A stretch of DNA of 64,000 bases from Pirellulales bacterium (GTDB lineage: Bacteria; Planctomycetota; Planctomycetia; Pirellulales; JAEUIK01): NCBI GenBank assembly GCA_019694435.1, contig JAIBBZ010000028.1, forward strand, positions 1 through 64,000, written 5' to 3'. Each line of letters opens with the position of its first letter. Positions within the stretch are counted from its first letter, which is position 1. This document shows, piece by piece, positions 9,373 through 17,371 of this stretch. A program made the position numbers and the translations under genes. The notes under the pieces are model-generated. The model searched no databases. It had not been told where the DNA came from and saw nothing but the letters and a program-made list of their open reading frames with translations.

Positions 9373-10164
9373 TCAGCCCGCGGGCCAGACCGGCGGGCGC
9401 TTTTCGAGGAATGCCTTTACGCCTTCGGCGGCGGCTTCGGTCGTACGGGCCGTGGCGCTGGCCGCGGCGCCCGACGCCAAGAGCGCCGGCAGTTGTTCGC
9501 CGATCGTCTCGTTCAACAGCCGCTTGGCCATCTGCAGGCCTTCGCGCGGGCCCTGCACGCATCGCTGGGCCATTTCGCCGGCCTGCGGCAGCAGATCGCC
9601 GGCTTCGACGATGCGGCTCACCAGGCCCAGCGTGCGCGCCTCGTCGGCCGAGAGCGGCTCGCCGGTGATTAGCAGCCGCGCGGCGACCGCCGCGCCGCAG
9701 CGAAAGGCGAGCAAAGGTGCCACGACGCCCGCCACCAGGCCGCGGTGAACCTCGGGCGCACCGAATTGCGCGCCCGGCGCGGCGATGACCAGATCGCACG
9801 CGAGCACCAGCGCCAGCCCTGTACCCAGGGCCGGCCCGCCCACGGCGGCCACCAGCGGCTTGGGAAACCGCAACAGGTCTTCGAGCAACTCGACGAGCGT
9901 TGCCGCTTCGTCGCCCCAGTGGCCGGGCGGGTGTTCCGCGCCCTGGTCGGCGGCGATCTCGCGCAGATCGGTGCCCGACGAAAACGCCTGGCCTGCCCCG
10001 GCCAGCACGACCGCCTTGACGCGACGCTCCTGATGCAAGTCGCCAAGCGCCTGCGACAGCTCGCTCACCAGCGCCGCATTGAGCGCGTTGCGCTGCGCGG
10101 GACGGTTGAGGGTGATGGTGGCCACCGGTACCTGGATGTGCAACCGCACCAAGGGCTCGCTCAT
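9373..10164 (-). CDS. Enoyl-CoA hydratase/isomerase (possible methylglutaconyl-CoA hydratase)
   Basis: 263-residue crotonase. The ATG at 10164 is preferred over one at 10227 because GGAG lies 8 nt before it and the length then matches the family. Motifs: R-N-A-L-N near residue 21, the oxyanion-hole segment A-F-S-S-G-T-D-L near 66 and G-G-P-A-L-G-T-G near 108, and F-G-A-P-E-V-H-R-G with the catalytic-type Glu near 138. It lies 73 bp after a methylcrotonyl-CoA-carboxylase-like carboxyltransferase on the same strand. In leucine degradation the hydratase LiuC follows that carboxylase, which makes methylglutaconyl-CoA the likely substrate; this is inference from context. Confidence 0.85.
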   Translation of the reverse strand: MSEPLVRLHIQVPVATITLNRPAQRNALNAALVSELSQALGDLHQERRVKAVVLAGAGQAFSSGTDLREIAADQGAEHPPGHWGDEAATLVELLEDLLRFPKPLVAAVGGPALGTGLALVLACDLVIAAPGAQFGAPEVHRGLVAGVVAPLLAFRCGAAVAARLLITGEPLSADEARTLGLVSRIVEAGDLLPQAGEMAQRCVQGPREGLQMAKRLLNETIGEQLPALLASGAAASATARTTEAAAEGVKAFLEKRPPVWPAG

Positions 10165-10237
10165 CGGTCTCACTCCGTTGCCGTGGGCCGTTCCGTTACG
10201 GGACGCGGCATCGCTGTCGTATGCCATCGCTGCGCCG

Positions 10238-11872
10238 CTAGACCTGGAACACGCCGAGCTTGAACGGTTCGTCAGGGACGTGCCGGGTGCAGGTTTCCAG
10301 GGCCCAGACCAGCTCGTCGCGCGTGCGGGCCGGGTCGATGATCTTGTCGACCCACAGCCGGGCGGCGCCGTAGCGCACGTCCATGTGCCGATCGTACTCG
10401 GCCTTGATCTTCGACCGCATCGCTTCGAGCTCTGCGGCATCGGCCTTATGGCCCTGGCGTTCGAGGCTCTTGATGGCCACTTCGAGCAGGGTGCCCGTCG
10501 CCTGGTCGCCGCCCATCACGGCCGTGCGCGAATTGGGCCAGGCGAACAGCAGCCGCGGATCGAAGCCTTTGCCGCAGAGAGCATAGTTGCCCGCGCCGAA
10601 CGAGCCGCCGAGGATCACGGTCAGCTTCGGCACGCGGCTGTTGCTGATCGCGTTGACCAGCTTGGCACCGGCCTTGATGATGCCGGCGCGTTCGCTGTCG
10701 CGGCCGACCATGAAACCGTTGACGTCTTGCAGAAAGATGATCGGCAGCCAGTCCTGGTTGCAGTTCATGATGAACCGCGCCGACTTCTCGGCGCTATCGA
10801 CGTAGATCACGCCGCCAAATTGGATCGGGCCATCGGCCGGTTTGACCGTGCGATGCTGGTTGGCCACGATCCCCACGGAAAATCCACCGATCCGGGCCGT
10901 ACCGCAGACCATCGACTGGCCATACTCCGGCTTGAACTCCTCGAAACTGTCGCGATCGGCGATGCAGTCGATCACGTCGCGAACGTCGTACTCTTTGCGG
11001 GCGTCGGGCTGAACGAGGTCGTACAGGTCCGTGTCGGGGCGCCCGGGCGGCGTGCTGGCGGCGCGCCGGTACGGTGCCGGAGGCGTCTCGGGATCGGGCG
11101 CCTGTAACGCCACGATCCGTCGCAGCCGCTCGAGGCAGGCCTCGTCGGTCGGGTCGCGATAGTCGATCGTGCCGCTGATCTGGGCATGCATTTCCGCGCC
11201 GCCCAGCTCCTCGTGCGAGGCCTTTTGACCGATGGCGCTGCGCACCAGCGCTGGCCCGGCGAGGTACAGGCCCGAGCCCTCGGTCATCAGCAGCTTGTCG
11301 CAGAGCACCGGCAAATAGCCGCCGCCAGCGACGCAGTTGCCCATGATGGCCGAGATCTGGCCGAGACCGCTGGCCGAGATCACGGCGTTGTTGCGAAAAA
11401 TCCGCCCGAAGTCGTCCTCGTCGGGAAACACTTCTTCCTGCAACGGCAGGAAGGCCCCCGCCGAATCGACCAGGTAGATGAGCGGCAAGCGATTCTGCAT
11501 TGCGATTTTTTGGGACCGCAGCACTTTCTTGGTCGTGGTGGGAAAAAACGCACCGGCTTTCACCGTGGCGTCGTTGGCGATGATCATGTAGCGCCGCCCG
11601 CAGACGGTGCCCACGCCGCAAACCACGCCACCGCACGGGCAGCCGCCGTGCTCGTCGTACATCTCGAAGGCGGCCCATAGCCCGATTTCGTGAAAGCCCG
11701 TGCCGGGATCGATCAGCCGGTCAATCCTTTCGCGGGCGGTCAGGCGTTTCTTTTCGTGCTGCCGTTCGATGGCCTTGGGCCCCCCGCCCAGCCGCAATCG
11801 CGCCTCGTCTTGGGCAAAGCGCTGGACGAGGGCATACATCGTTTCGGACGGCGTCGAGGCAGTGGTGGCCAT
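10238..11872 (-). CDS. Acyl-CoA carboxylase carboxyltransferase subunit (methylcrotonyl-CoA carboxylase beta type)
   Basis: 544 residues, the usual length for biotin-dependent acyl-CoA carboxylase beta subunits. The N-terminal half carries K-K-R-L-T-A-R-E-R-I near residue 41 and the acyl-CoA-binding G-G-G-Y-L-P near 203. The C-terminal half carries P-I-I-F-L-Q-D-V-N-G-F-M-V-G and the carboxybiotin-side G-G-S-F-G-A-G-N-Y. The D-V-N-G-F-M-V-G and G-G-S-F-G-A-G-N-Y-A pattern favours methylcrotonyl-CoA (or geranyl-CoA) over propionyl-CoA carboxylase. No biotin carboxylase/BCCP subunit is present in the window. Divergently oriented from the sigma factor gene, sharing a 372-bp intergenic region. 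Leucine catabolism is the most likely role. Confidence 0.88.
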   Translation of the reverse strand: MATTASTPSETMYALVQRFAQDEARLRLGGGPKAIERQHEKKRLTARERIDRLIDPGTGFHEIGLWAAFEMYDEHGGCPCGGVVCGVGTVCGRRYMIIANDATVKAGAFFPTTTKKVLRSQKIAMQNRLPLIYLVDSAGAFLPLQEEVFPDEDDFGRIFRNNAVISASGLGQISAIMGNCVAGGGYLPVLCDKLLMTEGSGLYLAGPALVRSAIGQKASHEELGGAEMHAQISGTIDYRDPTDEACLERLRRIVALQAPDPETPPAPYRRAASTPPGRPDTDLYDLVQPDARKEYDVRDVIDCIADRDSFEEFKPEYGQSMVCGTARIGGFSVGIVANQHRTVKPADGPIQFGGVIYVDSAEKSARFIMNCNQDWLPIIFLQDVNGFMVGRDSERAGIIKAGAKLVNAISNSRVPKLTVILGGSFGAGNYALCGKGFDPRLLFAWPNSRTAVMGGDQATGTLLEVAIKSLERQGHKADAAELEAMRSKIKAEYDRHMDVRYGAARLWVDKIIDPARTRDELVWALETCTRHVPDEPFKLGVFQV

Positions 11873-12244
11873 GCGTAAAGGGGGGGTAGGGGAGTGGGGG
11901 TGCGCGGCGTATCGACCGGCCGGGTGCCCGGGGCAACGACCGAACCAGCCATCTTATTGAGTTTGCGCGCAGGCGGTATGGGAGCGGTGGCCCGGAGGCG
12001 ACGGCGTCGCCGAAAGGCAACGCCGGCGCAGCGCGCCGTTGCCCCCGAGCAACACCCCGCGGCGAGCGGTGCCCGAACCCTGTTCTGTGGGGTGTGTCGT
12101 AAGTCTTTTTGTGCAAGACGTTTACGGTGTGTGGTCGGCGGCGTGCCCGCGGGGGCGGCGACAGCCGGCATTGGGTGTGCTTCCCCAGGGAAGCGTCTCC
12201 GTGGTTTCGCACGAAGAGCTTTACGACGCGAAAAGGAGCGGCAC
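11873..12244. other. Divergent intergenic region with a leader hairpin before the sigma factor gene
   Basis: 372 bp between the carboxyltransferase (minus) and rpoD (plus). No consensus promoter pair stands out. An extended hairpin is visible at 12098-12126: CGTAAGTCTT pairs with AAGAC and TTACG across a two-base bulge, with a 7-nt loop, about 120 nt before the sigma factor start. A long open frame runs through this region into rpoD but is Arg-rich and unlike any sigma factor, so it is judged non-coding. Confidence 0.5.
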
Positions 12245-13981
12245 TTGTCCAAGGCGACGCGCAAGAACGGTACCCCGGTTTCACGCAAAGTGCAGCCCAA
12301 GCCCAAGACCCTACCGAAGAGCAATCCGGCGGCAGCCACGAAGCCTGCCGCGCCGACGGGCCGGAAGCCCAAGTCCCGCGCCACGGCCGACGACCCCTTT
12401 GTGATCGACGACGAAGTGAGCCTGGAAGACTTTGCCGCGGTCGAAGGGCTACCGGTCGACGAAGAAGTCGTGCCGGTCGTCAACGGACGCGCACGCGACG
12501 CGGCCGATGAAGACGAAGAAGAAGTCGAAGAGTCGCTCGAAGCGGACGACACGGGCAACGACGACCGCATCGACGACCCCGTGCGCATCTACCTGATGCA
12601 AATGGGCGAGATCTCGCTGCTGAACCGCCACGAAGAGATCTCGGCGGCCAAGGAGATCGAAAAGGCCCGGCGGTTGTTCCGCAACGGCATGCTGGCCAGC
12701 GACTACCTGCTGCAAGGCGCCGTGACGCTGCTCAAGAAAATGCAGCGCGGCGAGCTGCGGCTCGATCGGACGGTCGACGTTTCGGTGACCGACGCCGCGG
12801 AAAAGAAACAGGTGATGGGCCTGCTAGGCCCGAATCTGCGGACGATCGATCATCTGCTGGCACAGAACGTGCGCGATTTTCGCGTGGCGGTGTCGCGGTC
12901 GCACAAGCACCGCGAGCGCCGCGACGCTTGGCGCCGGCTCGTGTTGCGGCGCCACAAGGCCGTGCGGCTGATCGAGGAGCTGGGCCTCCGCACCGAGCGC
13001 CTGCAGCCGATCTTCGAACGCCTGCAGCAGATCTCGGCGCGGATGAGCAACCTGCTCGGCCAGATCCAGGAACTCGCGGCCATCCACGGCTCGCCGTCGC
13101 AGCTTGCAGATCTGCGCCGCGAGCTGCGGTACCTGATGAAGACCACGCTGGAAAGCCCCACGACGCTGAAGAAGCGCATCGACCGGACGATCGGGCATCA
13201 GCGCCGCTACGACGCCGCCAAGCGGGTGCTCTCGGCCGCCAACCTGCGGTTGGTCGTGTCGATCGCCAAACGCTATCGCAATCGCGGGATGAGCTTCCTG
13301 GACCTGATCCAGGAGGGCAACACCGGCCTGATGCGGGCGGTTGACAAGTTCGAACACGCCCGGGGGTTCAAATTCTCGACCTATGCCACGTGGTGGATTC
13401 GCCAGGCGATCACCCGGGCGATCGCCGATCAAAGCCGGACGATCCGCGTGCCGGTACACATGATCGAGACGATGAGCCGCGTGCGCAACGTGACCCGCGA
13501 GCTGTACCAGCTCTACGGCCGTGAGCCGAGCGTGGAAGAGACCGCCACCGCGGCGGGCCTGTCGATCGAGGAAGCCCGGTGCGTGCTGAAGATGACCCGG
13601 CAGCCGCTCTCGCTCGATCAGCCGATTGGCGAACACGACGACAGCTTCTTCGGCGAATTCGTCGAGGACGAAAGCGATGTCGATCCGCTGCACGACCTCA
13701 ACCAGCAGAGCCTCAAGGACCGCATCGCCGATATCCTCGAGGGGCTCAACTATCGCGAACGCGAGATCATCCGCCTGCGCTACGGTCTGGCCGATGGCTA
13801 CGCTTACACGCTCGAAGAGGTTGGCAAGATCTTTTCGGTGACCCGCGAACGCGTCCGCCAGATCGAGGCCAAGGCCGTCCGCAAGCTGCAGCACCCGGTC
13901 CGGGCCCGAATTCTTTCGGGCTTTGTCGACGGCTACGATCCGAGCGAGCATTCCGAGGCCGAGGGAGCGGAGTTCGCGTAA
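12245..13981 (+). CDS. rpoD: Primary sigma-70 factor RpoD/SigA
   Basis: 578 residues, directs core RNA polymerase to housekeeping promoters. The TTG at 12245 is chosen because AAGGAG sits 6 nt before it and the sequence upstream in frame is implausible. After a Lys/Pro/Ala-rich and acidic N-terminus (1-110), region 1.2 starts near residue 114 ([12 protein letters not shown]). Region 2 lies near 330-400 ([22 protein letters not shown]), then region 3 (R-V-P-V-H-M-I-E), and region 4 ([12 protein letters not shown] with [10 protein letters not shown]) near the C-terminus. Regions 1.2 to 4 together mark the essential group 1 type. Confidence 0.95.
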   Translation: MSKATRKNGTPVSRKVQPKPKTLPKSNPAAATKPAAPTGRKPKSRATADDPFVIDDEVSLEDFAAVEGLPVDEEVVPVVNGRARDAADEDEEEVEESLEADDTGNDDRIDDPVRIYLMQMGEISLLNRHEEISAAKEIEKARRLFRNGMLASDYLLQGAVTLLKKMQRGELRLDRTVDVSVTDAAEKKQVMGLLGPNLRTIDHLLAQNVRDFRVAVSRSHKHRERRDAWRRLVLRRHKAVRLIEELGLRTERLQPIFERLQQISARMSNLLGQIQELAAIHGSPSQLADLRRELRYLMKTTLESPTTLKKRIDRTIGHQRRYDAAKRVLSAANLRLVVSIAKRYRNRGMSFLDLIQEGNTGLMRAVDKFEHARGFKFSTYATWWIRQAITRAIADQSRTIRVPVHMIETMSRVRNVTRELYQLYGREPSVEETATAAGLSIEEARCVLKMTRQPLSLDQPIGEHDDSFFGEFVEDESDVDPLHDLNQQSLKDRIADILEGLNYREREIIRLRYGLADGYAYTLEEVGKIFSVTRERVRQIEAKAVRKLQHPVRARILSGFVDGYDPSEHSEAEGAEFA

Positions 13982-13988
13982 GCTTGTT

Positions 13989-14023
13989 GCGCGAGCGGCG
14001 CCCGTGCGTGGCGCCGCTCGCGC
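13989..14023. terminator. Perfect 14-bp hairpin between convergent rpoD and metF
   Basis: GCGCGAGCGGCGCC (13989-14002) and its exact reverse complement (14010-14023) flank a 7-nt loop. It starts 8 bp after the rpoD stop and ends 6 bp before the metF stop, so it can serve both strands. Only a short GTTT follows on the plus strand, so it may stall polymerase or protect 3' ends rather than act as a classic intrinsic terminator. Confidence 0.7.
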
Positions 14024-14028
14024 GGCGT

Positions 14029-14910
14029 TTAACGCGGCAGAGGCACGGCGGCGAGGATTCGCCGCATGGCCTGCGATTTGTTGAGCACGTAGAAGTGCAC
14101 GCCGGGAATGCCCGCGGCGATCAACTCGGAAAGTTGCTGCGCGGCAAAGTCGATGCCGGCGTCGATCTGTGCCGTTTCATCGTCGCCGCAGCGCTCCAGC
14201 GCCGCGAGAAACTCGGCCGGCAGCTTCGCCCCGCACAAGGAGGTGATCCGGCGAATCTGATTCAGGTTCGTCACCGGCAGCAGCCCCGGCACGATCGGCA
14301 CGCGAATGCCGACCGCCGTGCAACGATCGCGAAATCGTAGGAAGTCGTCGTTGCGATAAAACAGCTGCGTGATGACGACGTCGCCGCCGGCGGCCACTTT
14401 CCGGGCCAGGTTTTGCAGGTCGATTTCCGAGCTGGGGGCTTCGACGTGCGTTTCCGGGTAGCCGGCCACGGCGATGCCGAACTCGGGAAACTCGCGGCGA
14501 ATCAGCGCCACCAGCTCGTTGGCATAGGCAAACCCACCGGCGATCGGGCGGAACGAGGTTTCGCCGCGCGGCGGGTCGCCCCGTAGTGCGACGATGTTTT
14601 CCACGCCGCGGCGCCGCGCCTCGGCCAGATACTCGCGCAACTGCTCGACGGTCGAGCCCACGCAGGTCAGGTGCGAGGCCACGCTCAGGCGGTGTTCGTC
14701 GCGCACCCGGGTGATGATCTCCAGGGTCTTGTCGCGGGTCGAGCCGCCGGCGCCGTAGGTACAAGTGACGAAGTCGGGCCGGTAGGCCATCAACTCGCGC
14801 AAGTGGCCGAACAGCTCCGTCTCGCCCGCGGGCGATTTCGGCGGAAACAGCTCGTATGACAAGCCGAATTTGCCGGCACCAAAAGCGTCGCCGACGCGCA
14901 TCGCGATCAT
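14029..14910 (-). CDS. metF: Methylenetetrahydrofolate reductase
   Basis: 293 residues; reduces 5,10-methylene-THF to 5-methyl-THF with FAD, feeding methionine synthesis. Family motifs: S-Y-E-L-F-P-P-K near residue 18 with the catalytic-type Glu, the T-Y-G-A-G-G-S block near 51, S-H-L-T-C-V-G near 78, A-L-R-G-D-P-P near 107 and Q-L-F-Y near 171. Length and single-domain form match bacterial MetF. Start uncertain between ATG 14910 and ATG 14901; an AGGGA sits directly before the first and at better spacing for the second. 153 bp separate it from the upstream same-strand GlmU-like gene. Confidence 0.94.
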   Translation of the reverse strand: MIAMRVGDAFGAGKFGLSYELFPPKSPAGETELFGHLRELMAYRPDFVTCTYGAGGSTRDKTLEIITRVRDEHRLSVASHLTCVGSTVEQLREYLAEARRRGVENIVALRGDPPRGETSFRPIAGGFAYANELVALIRREFPEFGIAVAGYPETHVEAPSSEIDLQNLARKVAAGGDVVITQLFYRNDDFLRFRDRCTAVGIRVPIVPGLLPVTNLNQIRRITSLCGAKLPAEFLAALERCGDDETAQIDAGIDFAAQQLSELIAAGIPGVHFYVLNKSQAMRRILAAVPLPR

Positions 14911-15063
14911 TTCCCTGTGGCCACCAGGTGCGGCGGCCAGACCCCGGCCCCCTGAAACGAGCGGCCAGTTTAGCAGACGAACGACAAACGCGGCATGGCT
15001 CGCGAGGCGGTTTTCGTTCGCGTTCGGCCGCCAGCACGGCGAACTCGCGGCGGGCCGAGCCGC

Positions 15064-16299
15064 TCAGAACTGCAGCGGGTCGCCGCTCAATTGACGCTCG
15101 TTGCGCGTCAGTTCGTACATCGCGTACAGCAACTGCTTGTCACACTCGCGCTGGGCCACGCTGCGGCGCTCGAACATCCGGGCCTGCGTAGCGACCATCA
15201 CGTCGACCGGCGTTTCGCTCACCTGGCCGAACGAGCGCGCGTAGTTGACGAAGCTCGGCACGTTGGTCGTGACGAAACCGTAGACCATGCTGCAGACGCC
15301 GATCGTCTTGCCGGTGAAGATGGCCGTGTTGATCGCCGTCTTGGCGTAATCGCCGACAATGCAGCCGATGAACTGCATCCGCGTCGACACCTTGCGGCCT
15401 TGATACTCCATGTTCACCTGGCCGTAGGTGTTCTTCAGGTCGCTGTTGGCCGTGCCGGCGCCGAGATTGATCCAACTGCCCAGGTAGCTGTGGCCCAGGA
15501 AGCCGTGGTGCTGCTTGTTCGTATACGGCTCGACGACCGAGGCCTCGATCTCGCCGCCGATCTTCGTGGTGTGGCCCAGGTAGACGCCGTCCTTGATCGC
15601 CGCGTGCTCGATGACGCGAGCCCGAGGCCCGATGTGCACGGGGCCACGGAGGAAGCAGTAGGGCCCGATCTGCGCGCCGGCCTCGACGACGATCGGGCCT
15701 TTGGTCGTGTCGGTGGTCACATAGGCACCGATCTCGGCGCCGGGGGCCACAAAGAATCCGTCGCCCCGTTGTTCGAAACCGCCCGCGGCCAGCCGGGCCT
15801 CGGTGTTGGGGCCGATCAGGGCCATGTTGTGCTTGACGATCTCGTGAGGATAGGCGAGCAAGGGAAGTTCGCCTGCCTGCACCGGCAATTGCAGATGTTC
15901 AAGCAACTGGGTAACGGCTTCTTGCGTCGGATCGATCATCGGCAGCGGTTGGTCCGCGTCCAGCAATGCCGCGGCGATCAGCCCGCCCGAGGTGAGCAAC
16001 GCCGGGCGACCGGCGCGGATCAGCGCTTGCAGCACGCGCTGCGCCTCGAGCGAGGGCACCAGCCGCGCGTTGATCAGCAGCCGCTGCTGACCCTGGACCG
16101 GCGCCGGCGCATGGTGCGGATAGTCGGCCTCGTACATGTCGCGCAAATGCGGGCGGACCACGCAGGTCACGTTGTCCGAAAGCGCGAGGGCCAGGTCGAT
16201 TAATCGCACGCCGCCCACGGAAATCCCGAACGCCGGCCGGCTCAACGTCACCGGGTAGAGCTGCCGCACGTGGTCGTCTTCGAACAGGACGATCTTCAT
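15064..16299 (-). CDS. GlmU-like sugar nucleotidyltransferase with left-handed beta-helix domain
   Basis: 411 residues from the ATG at 16299; the sequence before it does not fit the family. It begins M-K-I-V-L-F-E-D-D as in the alternative bacterial GlmU-like family (N-terminal nucleotidyltransferase-related region about 1-190), then hexapeptide-type repeats (about 200-360) including G-P-I-V-V-E-A-G-A-Q-I-G and N-L-G-A-G-T-A-N-S-D-L-K-N, where an acetyltransferase active site would lie. It lacks the canonical N-terminal GxGTRM signature of true GlmU. Probable role: making UDP-GlcNAc or a similar activated sugar for the envelope. A sigma-independent divergent neighbour (SBF transporter) starts 121 bp away. 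Confidence 0.85.
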   Translation of the reverse strand: MKIVLFEDDHVRQLYPVTLSRPAFGISVGGVRLIDLALALSDNVTCVVRPHLRDMYEADYPHHAPAPVQGQQRLLINARLVPSLEAQRVLQALIRAGRPALLTSGGLIAAALLDADQPLPMIDPTQEAVTQLLEHLQLPVQAGELPLLAYPHEIVKHNMALIGPNTEARLAAGGFEQRGDGFFVAPGAEIGAYVTTDTTKGPIVVEAGAQIGPYCFLRGPVHIGPRARVIEHAAIKDGVYLGHTTKIGGEIEASVVEPYTNKQHHGFLGHSYLGSWINLGAGTANSDLKNTYGQVNMEYQGRKVSTRMQFIGCIVGDYAKTAINTAIFTGKTIGVCSMVYGFVTTNVPSFVNYARSFGQVSETPVDVMVATQARMFERRSVAQRECDKQLLYAMYELTRNERQLSGDPLQF

Positions 16300-16420
16300 G
16301 GGTTCCAAACCGCAACAAGGTCCCGCCAGCGCCACCGGAGGCATGCCCTCCAGCGGCGGCATATCCTACCATAGGTCACGCCGGAAACAGGGGCTCTACA
16401 GCAGGCGGACGCGGCGCAGG

Positions 16421-17362
16421 ATGTTTCAAAAATTGCTCCTCGTTTGGCTGGTGGCGCTGTCCGCGCTGGCCTATGTCTGGCCGAGTTGGTTCTCAGCGCT
16501 GCCCGATCCGTTCCTGGCCGGCAAGCAAGGCCTCGACGTGCTGTTGGCCGTGACGATGTTCTTGATCGGCTGGCTGCTGCCGCGCGACGAATTCACGCAG
16601 GTCATCGCGCGCTGGCCGCTGGTGGTGTTCGGTGCCCTCGTGCAATACGGCGCCATGCCGCTGGGTGCGGTGCTGATGGCTGCGCTGTGCGGACTCGAGG
16701 GTGAGCTGCGCGCGGGCGTCATTCTGGCCGGTTGCGTGCCGGGGGCGATGGCGTCGAACGTGCTGACGCTGCTGGCCCGCGGCAATGTGAGCTACTCGAT
16801 CAGTTTGACCACGGCATCGACGTTGGTCTCGCCGCTGACCGTGCCGGCGCTGTTGGCGTTGTGTCTTGGCGAGTCGGTGGCGATCGACGCCTGGGCCACG
16901 TTTATCAAGCTGAGCTGGACCGTCGTGGGGCCTGTGCTCGTGGGGCACCAGTTGGCCCGGCTCCGCCCCGCCTGGCAGCAGGCCTCGGGCCGCGCGGCCG
17001 AGATCGGCGCCAGCGTGACGATTCTCTGGGTGATCGCCATCGTCGTGGGGGCCAATCGCGATCGCTTGCACCACTTCGAACCGCGGCTCTGGACGGCCCT
17101 GTTAGGCACCAACCTGCTCGGCTATCTGGCCGGCTGGTACGCCGGCCGCGCCGTAGGCATGACGACCGCCACCTGTCGCGCGTTGACGCTCGAGATCGGC
17201 ATGCAGAACGCGGGCCTGGGCACAATGCTCGCCATGACCGTGCTGCACAGCGAGACGGCCGCCGTCGGCTGCGCGCTGTACGCGTTCGGCTGCATGTTCA
17301 CTGGCACGCTCCTGGCGCGGATCTGGCAACGGATCCCGTTGGCGCCGGCGCCCGCGGTCTGA
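16421..17362 (+). CDS. SBF/bile acid:sodium symporter family (BASS) membrane transporter
   Basis: 313 residues, hydrophobic throughout, about nine membrane segments. Starts at ATG 16421 with a hydrophobic M-F-Q-K-L-L-L-V-W-L segment. Characteristic features are M-F-L-I-G-W-L-L near residue 46, the G-C-V-P-G-A-M-A-S-N crossover region near 105 and the second half E-I-G-M-Q-N-A-G-L-G near 246, both helix-breaking sodium-site motifs of the family. Likely a sodium-coupled organic anion importer (keto acid, pantothenate or bile-acid-like); substrate not deducible. Ends 9 bp from the convergent redoxin gene. Confidence 0.9.
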   Translation: MFQKLLLVWLVALSALAYVWPSWFSALPDPFLAGKQGLDVLLAVTMFLIGWLLPRDEFTQVIARWPLVVFGALVQYGAMPLGAVLMAALCGLEGELRAGVILAGCVPGAMASNVLTLLARGNVSYSISLTTASTLVSPLTVPALLALCLGESVAIDAWATFIKLSWTVVGPVLVGHQLARLRPAWQQASGRAAEIGASVTILWVIAIVVGANRDRLHHFEPRLWTALLGTNLLGYLAGWYAGRAVGMTTATCRALTLEIGMQNAGLGTMLAMTVLHSETAAVGCALYAFGCMFTGTLLARIWQRIPLAPAPAV

Positions 17363-17371
17363 GTCCTGCGC

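Noticed and set aside
11894..12244. N-terminal extension of the sigma factor frame
   Set aside because: Arg/Ala/Gly-rich, unlike RpoD, and a strong AAGGAG sits right before the TTG at 12245.
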